From positions 1-64,000 of the IMG/VR virus record IMGVR_UViG_3300008012_000024: a DNA stretch of 64,000 nt; one strand, 5' to 3'. The DNA is from a virus. Under the pieces are notes generated by a model. It made no database searches. It was not told the DNA's origin and saw nothing but the letters and a program-made list of their open reading frames with translations. Both the position numbers and the translations under genes were made by a program. Positions 56,964-64,000 of this stretch are shown piece after piece; within the stretch, counting starts at the first letter, position 1, and each line of letters opens with the position of its first letter.

Positions 56964-58727
56964 TTAATATGGAATTGGGCACCAATAAACTTTATTTGAA
57001 CTAGATCCTATGAAATATATATTTCTCCCACGAACGTGAATTCCTCTGAGAGTAGTTTCTTGTTGCGTTACCTTAAAAGATTGCATAAATGTTAAACTAA
57101 CTCCAGTTAATCTCCAGGGGACACTAGTCTTATATTGTTGTATTTCATCAGTGCTATGTCCAGCCGTAAATAAGTATCGTCCATCTTCAGACCATGCAAT
57201 ACCATTTGTACTGCCTTCAACATTAGCATTATCATCTAATGCAATGCTTGAACCATCATAATTATAAGTAGTATCACCTTCTATTGTTCTTAGTCCATAC
57301 CACGGAGGATCAACCGTATACTGATATGCAATATTATTATCAATAGCCCACAACTTTGTTCCATCGTAACTATAACGGCAACCAAGTGGAGTATCAGCAC
57401 TCTGATTATTTGTAAACAAAGATGCTGCTATTAATCCATATCTTTCATTACCAACATGTGTAGATTCTTTTCCAGCATATTTCATTCTAAAAATTCTATC
57501 ATAGTCACCAGTTGTATAAAGGTCACCAACCCATAAAATATCATCAGATTGCCATCTAACACACGCTATGGTATAAGCATAGTAAGAATTATTCCCAGCA
57601 CTTTGTCTGTAATGATTCAGATCATACTTAGCATAATTAGAGCCCATACTAGTAATATCATAAGGTGTTGATAATTCACCAATATAAATTCCATCCATTC
57701 CATAACCACACCAGGCAATTACTGTACCATCAGAATTGAAATCAAATCCAGTTGGATTTGAATCAACTGCACTTGTTGTTCCAAGATGAGTTAAAGTACT
57801 ACTAATATCATAAGCAGTACTTAAACTAAATCTATCAAATACATCTCCCGTCATTCCAAGAACTAATAGATTAGATCCACTATTATAAAACTGAAAATCA
57901 TATGGACCTGTCTCCCAAGTCCCAAGATCAACACTATTACCCTCAGTAACAGTTGATGACACATCCCATGCAGTTGAAACTGAGAATTCAAATAAATCAT
58001 TATATCCATCACACAAAATCCAAAACTTTGTGCCGTCAGGTTTCCATCTTATAGATCTAGCAGTTCTATTCAGTGGACTTGTTGACATAGTGTAATAAGT
58101 TACACCCCCTGCTGTACTTATATCGTATGCAGTAGACAAAGTACGTTGAGCTACTCTATCATTCGGGGCAACAAAATAAACTTTAGTTCCATCATTATTA
58201 AATTCAAATGAGTATGTAGAAGCATCTGATACTCCAGTTGCAGTTGCTAAATTATCATATTTTTTATATGGAATGGCACCGTAAGATATTGTTGATAAAT
58301 CCCACGGAGTTGACATATTAAATAAAATTATACCATCTTTATCATGTCCACACAGAATCAAATATTGACCATCAGGTGAAATATCAAACCCATATGAATT
58401 ACCTTCATATTGTACATGAGACCATTCACGAACATATGATGCTGAACTTGGATCGAAAGGTGTTGATAATGAATATTGTCTAATGTAATCTGAACTAGTA
58501 GCCAAGAACATTTTAGTTCCATCGGGGCTAACGTGAACATCATACCAAGCTGTTCGACCAGTAACAACTGGATTGAAATATCTATTCACAGTAACTGCGG
58601 AAAGAGATGAAGATGCTAGATCTGCACTAACCTTTTTCCGAAGATATTCATTTTGACTTACCATACCACTAGGAATTGCGGCTTTCCTTACCGTTCCAGT
58701 CAATAAACTGCTACTATTAATAGACAT
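56964..58727 (-). CDS. Beta-propeller adhesin with STPWD repeats
   Basis: 587 residues with about nine copies of a ~45-residue blade that closes with LSTPFDPSSASYV, MSTPWDLSTISYG, LSTAYDISTAGG, VSTAWDVSSTVT, LSTPYDITSMGS and similar. Each is preceded by a G.....FS.DG.K..... strand pair. This is a seven- to nine-bladed WD/NHL-like propeller. The N-terminus (LTGTVRKAAIPSGMVSQNEYLRK) may attach to the virion. It overlaps the next structural gene by 1 bp. Its place at the edge of the glycan cassette suggests a receptor-binding protein for surface sugars. Confidence 0.75.
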   Translation of the reverse strand: MSINSSSLLTGTVRKAAIPSGMVSQNEYLRKKVSADLASSSLSAVTVNRYFNPVVTGRTAWYDVHVSPDGTKMFLATSSDYIRQYSLSTPFDPSSASYVREWSHVQYEGNSYGFDISPDGQYLILCGHDKDGIILFNMSTPWDLSTISYGAIPYKKYDNLATATGVSDASTYSFEFNNDGTKVYFVAPNDRVAQRTLSTAYDISTAGGVTYYTMSTSPLNRTARSIRWKPDGTKFWILCDGYNDLFEFSVSTAWDVSSTVTEGNSVDLGTWETGPYDFQFYNSGSNLLVLGMTGDVFDRFSLSTAYDISSTLTHLGTTSAVDSNPTGFDFNSDGTVIAWCGYGMDGIYIGELSTPYDITSMGSNYAKYDLNHYRQSAGNNSYYAYTIACVRWQSDDILWVGDLYTTGDYDRIFRMKYAGKESTHVGNERYGLIAASLFTNNQSADTPLGCRYSYDGTKLWAIDNNIAYQYTVDPPWYGLRTIEGDTTYNYDGSSIALDDNANVEGSTNGIAWSEDGRYLFTAGHSTDEIQQYKTSVPWRLTGVSLTFMQSFKVTQQETTLRGIHVRGRNIYFIGSSSNKVYWCPIPY

Positions 58728-59089
58728 TAGTAGATTTCCTCGTATCCGATAGTTACTTCAAGAATTGAGCTACTACTTGCTTGTACTTTTATAGAATGCC
58801 CCTCTAAAAGATATAAATATGAATCTTTATCTAAAATAATTTGTGTAGATGAAGTAGGAACATATATTCTATATGCAAGATAACGATCATTTGATCCATC
58901 GTTTATAGAAACAGATATCCATGCATCCGTTCCAGTAGAAATATTTGCAGCGTAAATTGAATTTATTTTAAATACTTTATCTGAGGATGCACTATTCGTC
59001 AAAATAGATGATAATGATGTAGTAACAGATCCTGAAACATGCTTACCCAATATAACGAGTCCAGATTTTGTTAAACTTGGATTTGCCAT
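58727..59089 (-). CDS. Small beta-sandwich virion protein
   Basis: 120 residues: KHVSGSVTTSLSSILTNSASSDKVFKINSIYAANISTGTDAWISVSINDGSNDRYLAYRIYVPTSSTQIILDKDSYLYLLEGHSIKVQASSSSILEVTIGYEEIY. The same domain forms the first ~115 residues of the next gene upstream, so it is an attachment or trimerisation module. TQIIL.....YYL.EG.SIKV is the shared signature. Probably part of a fibre base. Confidence 0.65.
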   Translation of the reverse strand: MANPSLTKSGLVILGKHVSGSVTTSLSSILTNSASSDKVFKINSIYAANISTGTDAWISVSINDGSNDRYLAYRIYVPTSSTQIILDKDSYLYLLEGHSIKVQASSSSILEVTIGYEEIY

Positions 59090-59150
59090 TTACTGATTTA
59101 CTCCTATCTTCATTTAAAACTAATAACCCACTACTTACTATGTATAATTA

Positions 59151-60191
59151 TCACAGTCCAAATTCATCTTTATAGTAATTATAATTATTTAGAACTTCGT
59201 TAGCAGACAATGCTTTAGTATATACTAAAAATTTAGATCCCTTCATTTGAGTAGGAAAGGCATCACCACTAGTTTTAGCAACCGTAAAATCAGCTGCAGT
59301 TCCAAATGAATTAGTATTTGTCGAACCAGTCGATATAAGCGATCCATTTATATAAAGTCTAATTGCATTATCACCATCAGCATCCCACGTGAACACTATT
59401 TGACGCCAAGAATTCCAGTGCGAACCAAGATTATAAACAATATCAGTAGTAGTTGTTGTTTCTAATCTAGCTTCCATTTTATATACATTAGAACCAAGAA
59501 GCAATAACATATAAAAACCAAAGTTATTACTTCCAGTATCACGCGCCCCAAAAATATGTCTATAAGCTGAATCAGTATCATCAATATTCACCCACGCTTC
59601 GATTGAGATGGGATTATGACCACTGTTGAAATCTGAAAGAGATACATTTGCATATTCACTACTAGTTCCATCAAATTGGAAATAACCACCAGATCCACTC
59701 GTATGTGTAGGCGATCCATTTAATGTCATATCGTTGCCTTGTCCACTTATATCAGTCCAAGTAGTGCCACTTCCACTGTATGAAGCACTATCAGCAGCAT
59801 CGACATGAAATATTAAACCATCAGTAATAACACCAGGTGCGGTGTAAATATCATCATAAACGACAATAACATGAGTGTTATAACCACTAACTTTTATACT
59901 CTCTCCTTCTTGAAGATAGAAGTATCTAGACCTGTTTAAAATAATTTGCGTACTTTCAGGTGGTACTTGTACGTTTTTTGCAATATAACGATCATTAACA
60001 CCATCACTAATACAAATATCTACTCCACCTAGAGTACTACTACTTGAACATGAAGCGTATATAGTATCTATTTTATATACCTTATTAGAATCAGCGGTAA
60101 CAGACAGGAGAGATGTTAACGTTGTTGTTGTAGATGCCGCAACATAACCTCCATGAATTGACGAAGCACTCGCAATATTTGGATCAGCCAT
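59151..60191 (-). CDS. Virion adhesin: attachment module plus LamG domain
   Basis: 346 residues. Residues 1-115 are a diverged copy of the preceding small protein (STQIILNRSRYFYLQEGESIKV). Then GLIFHVDAADSASYSGSGTTWTDISGQGNDMTLNG opens a LamG/pentraxin-like domain (~120-345) with SIEAWVNIDDTD, NFGFYMLLL, WRQIVFTWDADGDNAIRLYINGSLISTG and TKALSANEVLNNYNYYKDEFGL. The modular build mirrors the gene at 587-2161. A late box TATAAATA lies 26-33 bp upstream of the ATG. Receptor-binding role inferred. Confidence 0.75.
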   Translation of the reverse strand: MADPNIASASSIHGGYVAASTTTTLTSLLSVTADSNKVYKIDTIYASCSSSSTLGGVDICISDGVNDRYIAKNVQVPPESTQIILNRSRYFYLQEGESIKVSGYNTHVIVVYDDIYTAPGVITDGLIFHVDAADSASYSGSGTTWTDISGQGNDMTLNGSPTHTSGSGGYFQFDGTSSEYANVSLSDFNSGHNPISIEAWVNIDDTDSAYRHIFGARDTGSNNFGFYMLLLLGSNVYKMEARLETTTTTDIVYNLGSHWNSWRQIVFTWDADGDNAIRLYINGSLISTGSTNTNSFGTAADFTVAKTSGDAFPTQMKGSKFLVYTKALSANEVLNNYNYYKDEFGL

Positions 60192-60216
60192 ATAAAATCT
60201 TTTTCATGCGTTCAAA

Positions 60217-60224
60217 TATTTATA
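60217..60224 (-). promoter_or_regulatory. T4 late promoter (TATAAATA)
   Basis: Minus-strand TATAAATA at 60224-60217, in the 35-bp gap before the LamG adhesin gene. Confidence 0.65.
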
Positions 60225-60226
60225 TA

Positions 60227-60586
60227 TCATCCAAAAATCATTGATATCATAACACCACCACTGCCACCACTGCCACTACCTCCACCATCAGAAGTACCAG
60301 CAATACCTTGAACACCCTGGGCACCGACAGCAGCATATTCACCAGAAAGACCCTGCAAACCTTGAGTACCTTGGTTTCCTTGAATACCACCAGCACCAGC
60401 AAGACCTTGAACACCTTGAGTGCCTTGAGAACCTTGACCACCAACAGCACCAAAGAGACCCTGAAGTCCTTGAAGTCCTTGAAGACCAATGGTTCCTTGA
60501 GTGCCTTGGTTAGCAAGACCCTGAACACCTTGTGCTCCAGAAAAATTAGTACCAGTTAAAAACTCTGTTAATCTTATATCGGGCAT
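60227..60586 (-). CDS. Short collagen-like fibre protein
   Basis: 119 residues. A short head (MPDIRLTEFLTGTNFSG) is followed by Gly-X-Y triplets such as [44 protein letters not shown] and a glycine-rich end (GGGSGSGGSGGVMISMIFG). The short length suggests a linker or mini-fibre that joins with other fibre parts. The final MISMIFG resembles the LLESMLFT-type ends of other structural proteins here. Confidence 0.75.
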   Translation of the reverse strand: MPDIRLTEFLTGTNFSGAQGVQGLANQGTQGTIGLQGLQGLQGLFGAVGGQGSQGTQGVQGLAGAGGIQGNQGTQGLQGLSGEYAAVGAQGVQGIAGTSDGGGSGSGGSGGVMISMIFG

Positions 60587-60608
60587 AATATTGTAGGGTT
60601 AATATGAT

Positions 60609-61229
60609 CTATTTATCTGCACTATCAAAAGCATAATGTACATTATGTCCATCAGACAACACATAATGAAAAAATATTTGATGATAATATTTTTTAAAAA
60701 TATTTTTTGTTATTGAAAAATTTTTCTTGTCAAATTCTTCTCTCCAATGAAGTATTTCACAACCCTTATATAGAATTGCATCTCCAGCAGAAAGATTCAC
60801 AGAAACATCATCACCATTTGGTGTTTTTACAAATATTGGCCAAGGTTTCTTTGAATTAGAAGATACATGTATTGATACTGATATTTCACATGATGATCTA
60901 TCAATATGTTTTTCTAATTTTTGATTTGAAAAATAAAATCTATCAAAATAATAAGTATTATAAAGTTTTTTACCAATTATTTTTTCTATTTTCAATCTAA
61001 TCTGGTTGTGTATATTTCTATATTGTGGGTGATTATAACAGCAAGTAGCTCCATTTACTTGCATATCTTCACCAGCATATGTAAACTCGTTTAATTTTTT
61101 ACCCCAGTAATGTATTTGCCCAGTTTTAGATGGAACATTCCTGTACAACTCTTCAGGATTCCATAAATCCTTAACAACTAAGTATCCTTGTTCATCAAAA
61201 ACACTATTATTTGTTTTACTAATAGTCAT
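60609..61229 (-). CDS. 2OG-Fe(II) oxygenase (PhyH/P4H-like)
   Basis: 206 residues. EKHIDRSSCEISVSIHV gives His108-x-Asp110. KTPNGDDVSVNLSAGDAILYKGCEILHWREEF gives the distal His161. NIFKKYYHQIFFHYVLSDGH is the closing strand, where a Lys or His could anchor 2-oxoglutarate. The H-D-H triad is in order on a double-stranded beta helix. It lies between the short collagen-like gene and a second oxygenase gene. Substrate unknown: a virion protein or a glycan. Confidence 0.7.
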   Translation of the reverse strand: MTISKTNNSVFDEQGYLVVKDLWNPEELYRNVPSKTGQIHYWGKKLNEFTYAGEDMQVNGATCCYNHPQYRNIHNQIRLKIEKIIGKKLYNTYYFDRFYFSNQKLEKHIDRSSCEISVSIHVSSNSKKPWPIFVKTPNGDDVSVNLSAGDAILYKGCEILHWREEFDKKNFSITKNIFKKYYHQIFFHYVLSDGHNVHYAFDSADK

Positions 61230-61232
61230 AAT

Positions 61233-61853
61233 TTACTTCCACCTAGGTCCAACAACCCAACCAACTAATGATTTTCTTTGTCCTTTAGTAACTTTCAAAA
61301 CTCTATGCTGAGTTCTAGAATCAAAAATTACTATAGTTCCCCTCTGCCTTGGAGCAAAATAACTTTTTCCATCTTCAGCAAGTAATTGTAAATTTCCACC
61401 CTCATAATCTTCTGGATTTGAAAGTTGAACAACAAACGAAAGTTTTCTAACCAATTCTAGATTTTCATTTACAAAATCTTGTGCTCTACCATCAGAATAA
61501 TTTCCTACAGAAATTGGTTTGTAATGGCATGATATTCCAGCATCATTATGCCAAGTGTAAAATTCACCAACATCATATTGAGTAAATTGCATATTCTCTG
61601 CATCAATATTACGGATATCATAGAGAAAATTTTCCCTATTTGCTCTTTGAATATAATGCCAAACAAATCCTCCAACCCAATGCGTTGTTGGAATCCAAGA
61701 ATTTTTTGATGCTCTCTTATCTTTATTTAAAGAATCACCAGATAAAAGAGAATCATTCATTTGATTCCCAAAATTATTATTCAAATCTTCACATATGACT
61801 TCAACAACCTTTTCTGGCAGATTAGTCATATACCAAATACTCTGATATGCCAT
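61233..61853 (-). CDS. 2OG-Fe(II) oxygenase (PKHD/PiuC-like)
   Basis: 206 residues. FYTWHNDAG carries His102-x-Asp104, DSRTQHRVLKV has His183, and QRKSLVGWVVGP has Arg193 for 2-oxoglutarate. LSFVVQLSNPEDYEGGNLQLLAEDG and QRGTIVIFDSRTQHRV are the strongest P4Hc/PKHD features (LS...YEGG.L......G....P+.G....F.S...H.V..V..G.R.SL..W). It is common in T4-like cyanophages. Substrate unproven. Paired with the adjacent oxygenase. Confidence 0.85.
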   Translation of the reverse strand: MAYQSIWYMTNLPEKVVEVICEDLNNNFGNQMNDSLLSGDSLNKDKRASKNSWIPTTHWVGGFVWHYIQRANRENFLYDIRNIDAENMQFTQYDVGEFYTWHNDAGISCHYKPISVGNYSDGRAQDFVNENLELVRKLSFVVQLSNPEDYEGGNLQLLAEDGKSYFAPRQRGTIVIFDSRTQHRVLKVTKGQRKSLVGWVVGPRWK

Positions 61854-61903
61854 TTATTATATTTTCCTGTTCAAATAATTATATCATATAATACTTTCAC
61901 ATA

Positions 61904-62659
61904 TTACTGTGATTGACCAGTAAACATGTCATATTGATATTTTGTTTGGAGATAAGAATATCTGCTAGCAGCACCAGAAACTTCACAATAAAGATAATAT
62001 TCAGTAGCAGATCCATCAGAATTAGCAGTAGCTCCAGTATTGGTGCTACCTGTTCCACCAGCATCATAACACCACATGCTATCAGTATTTTCTTGGTATG
62101 CAACATCAGTCCATGAGTGAGAGGTAGTCCAAGCAGTACTATAAGTTGTAGATCTTTGCCAATATTGAGCACTGTTTTGTCTATACAAGTCTGGATCTAA
62201 ATTATTAATAACTCCATTAGCAGCATGAATTTCTATATGATCCATTTGGAAATCACCAAGAAACCAATTTGAAGCATCACTAGAAGCCTGTTGACGTACA
62301 AGAAATCTTCCCCAACCACTAGATTCGTAAGATGACATGTTAATAGTACCAGTAAGCCATGGCTGACCATCAGCGGAGTGTTGTTCACTTCCCATACCAC
62401 TGGTATAAGTTGTACCATTATTTGATGATACAGGCAATTGAGTAAGAGTACCAGCAGAAATATCGTGCCAATAAAAATTAGTAGTTCCCATGTAATCACC
62501 CCACCTATAATACTTAAATGTAATATATGCGTCTTGTATTTTTACGGATAAATTCTCGGCAGCATGGTATGACAATTCAGACTGACCTGTTACTATTTTA
62601 CTAGAAGTGTCCGTCTTTGCTACAGTTCTTCTACCAGAATTATAACTTTTTATTGGCAT
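61904..62659 (-). CDS. Virion structural protein, MAM/jelly-roll-like
   Basis: 251 residues from the ATG at 62659-62657 (MPIKSYNSGRRTVAKTD), preceded by AAGGAG; the earlier start at 62680 overlaps its neighbour. The middle has AYITFKYYRWGDYMGTTNFYWHDISAGTLTQL, a beta-rich jelly-roll-like pattern (related to MAM/CUB-like folds), followed by GWGRFLVRQQASSDASNWFLGDFQMDHIEIH. The end is Tyr/Ser-rich. Probably a receptor-binding or decoration protein. Confidence 0.6.
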   Translation of the reverse strand: MPIKSYNSGRRTVAKTDTSSKIVTGQSELSYHAAENLSVKIQDAYITFKYYRWGDYMGTTNFYWHDISAGTLTQLPVSSNNGTTYTSGMGSEQHSADGQPWLTGTINMSSYESSGWGRFLVRQQASSDASNWFLGDFQMDHIEIHAANGVINNLDPDLYRQNSAQYWQRSTTYSTAWTTSHSWTDVAYQENTDSMWCYDAGGTGSTNTGATANSDGSATEYYLYCEVSGAASRYSYLQTKYQYDMFTGQSQ

Positions 62660-62660
62660 A

Positions 62661-63011
62661 TTATGAGGACTCCTTATCACCCAAAGGTAAAACAGTTATT
62701 GCATTTGTTGTACTGTCATTTTCAACCCGAATCGTATCACCATTTGTTGTCAATGTGATTGGATATGCGAACTCAATAAATGCCGTATCTGAAGCACTCA
62801 TTGCACCTTTAATTATTTTGTTTGATGTTGCTGGAGATCCACCATTAGCCACCACATAGACGTGAAAAGTTGTGTTAGCACCAGTGTCTAGATTATGTAT
62901 CAGTAATCCTCGGACGTATATTTTTTGAGAATTCTGAACTTGGACAACTGTTCCAGTACTATTTGCTGAAACGGAAACGGGAAATCCTAAACCAGTTTTT
63001 GCTAGGGCCAT
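62661..63011 (-). CDS. Small beta-sandwich virion protein
   Basis: 116 residues: MALAKTGLGFPVSVSANSTGTVVQVQNSQKIYVRGLLIHNLDTGANTTFHVYVVANGGSPATSNKIIKGAMSASDTAFIEFAYPITLTTNGDTIRVENDSTTNAITVLPLGD. A compact beta sandwich in the style of 58727-59089 (ADTAFIEFA...L..GD.I.V). Likely a fibre accessory protein. The stop abuts the start region of the next gene. Confidence 0.6.
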   Translation of the reverse strand: MALAKTGLGFPVSVSANSTGTVVQVQNSQKIYVRGLLIHNLDTGANTTFHVYVVANGGSPATSNKIIKGAMSASDTAFIEFAYPITLTTNGDTIRVENDSTTNAITVLPLGDKESS

Positions 63012-63033
63012 TATATTTTCGTTTTAATTTTAT

Positions 63034-63771
63034 TTAGGTAAATAACATAGATTCCAGTAGATCTGCCGATCCACCACCACCAGAACCAGAAATTGTAACT
63101 GAAGCGATACCACTATTTACTGCTGCTGTTACTGAAGAACCATAAAAATTTAAAGTTGTTACTGCAGCACCAACATTAGATCCTTCTTCTTGTATTGTTA
63201 TTCCACCACCAAGACCAGTATATGAATAAACTTGCCATCCATCTGTTGCATCTTCATATACAAATTCTACAATGACACCCTTCAAATCTAAAATAAAATT
63301 ATCAGCGGAACCTTCAATATTACTACCATTACGTGCCACTGTTAAATTATTAGTGTCCCAATCTCCACCGTCACCAATTTTAACAGAATCACCTTCACTT
63401 GGAGATGCTGGTAATGTTATAGTAAAACTACCACCAGAGGTGTCGGCAATAAGTTGATCACCAGCAGAAGCTGTATAAGTTGTAGTCTTTCTAGTCCATG
63501 GATTTGATCCTCCTCCACCACCACCAGAACTATTAATAGTAACTATTCCTGTAGGACCACCAGTTAAAGTAATATTAGTTCCAGCAACAATTGATGTTAC
63601 AATTCCACTCAATGCAGAACCATCACCAGAATAATCAGTTCCTGTTATCGTTCCACGAACATCAAGTAAACTAGTAGGAACAGAACTGTTGATACCAATT
63701 CTATCCGTATCAACAGCTCTTGTTATTAATCCTTCGGAAACTAAATTTGCAGTTTCTCTAGTTCTTCCCAT
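63034..63771 (-). CDS. Virion/tail-fibre protein
   Basis: 245 residues. MGRTRETANLVSEGLITRAVDTDRIGINSSVPTSLLDVRGTITGTDYSGDGSALSGIVTSIVAGTNITLTGGPTGIVTINSSGGGGGGSN is a typical cyanophage fibre head with a Gly-rich hinge. After it comes TASAGDQLIADTSGGSFTITLPASPSEGDSVKIGDGGDWDTNNLTVARNGSNIEG, a beta-helix-like repeat domain, then SADLLESMLFT at the end. The same D(V)RG.I.G..Y.GDGS.L style occurs at the start of the giant fibre. Confidence 0.7.
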   Translation of the reverse strand: MGRTRETANLVSEGLITRAVDTDRIGINSSVPTSLLDVRGTITGTDYSGDGSALSGIVTSIVAGTNITLTGGPTGIVTINSSGGGGGGSNPWTRKTTTYTASAGDQLIADTSGGSFTITLPASPSEGDSVKIGDGGDWDTNNLTVARNGSNIEGSADNFILDLKGVIVEFVYEDATDGWQVYSYTGLGGGITIQEEGSNVGAAVTTLNFYGSSVTAAVNSGIASVTISGSGGGGSADLLESMLFT

Positions 63772-63789
63772 TTAGTTAGTTCCTCCCTA

Positions 63790-64000
63790 TTATGCTTGAG
63801 ATTCTGACCAAGAAATTCTAGATGATATTTGATAAGGTGAATCTTTATTGATACTTGCAGTATCAAGAGATGATGCACAAATTGTAATTACATCTGGACC
63901 GTTTGGAAATACACCATCACCACCAAGAATAGAGTTTCCAAGATCAGTCAATCTACTTAAATCAAATGTTTCAGATGCAACAGATCTAATTTCTTGACCT
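63790..64000 (-). CDS. C-terminal fragment of a virion structural protein (cut by window edge)
   Basis: 70 complete codons before the stop (TAA 63792-63790), read from the right edge: ...QEIRSVASETFDLSRLTDLGNSILGGDGVFPNGPDVITICASSLDTASINKDSPYQISSRISWSESQA. The end SPYQ.SSRISW.ESQA is a recurring close of cyanophage virion proteins of this type. The start lies outside the window. A 5'-GGGAGGA ribosome site for the next gene lies just downstream of its stop. Confidence 0.65.
   Translation of the reverse strand, partial: GQEIRSVASETFDLSRLTDLGNSILGGDGVFPNGPDVITICASSLDTASINKDSPYQISSRISWSESQA

Overview
The window is part of a T4-like marine myovirus genome, most likely a cyanophage infecting Synechococcus or Prochlorococcus. 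It is AT-rich and almost fully coding, with 1-4 bp gene overlaps. It carries T4 core genes (gp4, gp26, gp27-like, gp32, gp33, gp48, gp53, gp59) beside families typical of cyanobacteria and their phages: a DUF1825 protein, a DUF4278-type small protein, PhoH, ThyX and several short conserved cyanophage ORFs. No tRNA gene, CRISPR array, integrase or transposase was seen. Most genes read leftward (minus strand). Only gp4, a hypothetical gene, gp48 and gp53 (34.7-37.2 kb) read rightward.

Layout, left to right. 0-0.5 kb: a near-perfect sigma70-type promoter (TTGACA, 17 bp, TATAAT) drives a strongly structured leader RNA that leaves the window, followed by two small genes. 0.6-23 kb: adhesion and tail-fibre proteins, namely a coiled-coil/LamG protein, two RCC1-repeat propellers, a subtilisin-like protease fused to an RCC1 propeller, a collagen-like fibre with an S74 self-cleaving chaperone, and a 2904-residue collagen-like/beta-helix fibre. 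22.7-34.7 kb: baseplate hub and tail genes (needle, gp5 OB domain, gp27-like, two tape-measure-like proteins, one with murein-hydrolase-like domains, gp51-like, gp26, tube-like). 34.7-37.2 kb: the rightward gp4/gp48/gp53 block, ending in a perfect palindromic terminator. 37.2-45.7 kb: replication, late-transcription and metabolism genes (gp32, DUF1825, gp59, gp33, exonuclease, 2OG oxygenase-like, PhoH, ThyX, glutaredoxin) and a cluster of tiny genes with bacterial-type promoters and terminators.

45.7-56.9 kb is the most unusual part: an uninterrupted leftward cassette of twelve glycan-type genes. In transcription order it encodes a GH130-like propeller, two glycosyltransferase-like proteins, a sulfotransferase-like protein, a methyltransferase, a nucleotidyltransferase, a small cupin, a second methyltransferase, a RuBisCO-like protein (RLP), a minimal glycerophosphodiesterase-like enzyme, a 1014-residue GT2-GT25-GT25-TPR fusion and a WavE-like protein. 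The RLP keeps the carbamylated-lysine/metal triad but lacks the loop-6 lysine and the phosphate-binding arginine of true RuBisCO, so it should not fix CO2. It is translationally coupled to a sugar-type methyltransferase, and the only promoter-like element seen ahead of the cassette is a T4-late-type box. I infer that the cassette makes or decorates an unusual sugar on the virion or host surface late in infection.

57-64 kb holds further adhesins and receptor-binding proteins (STPWD-repeat propeller, LamG, short collagen-like protein) and two 2OG-Fe(II) oxygenases, ending inside a virion protein that runs off the right edge.

Family assignments rest on reading motifs by eye. No database search was run.
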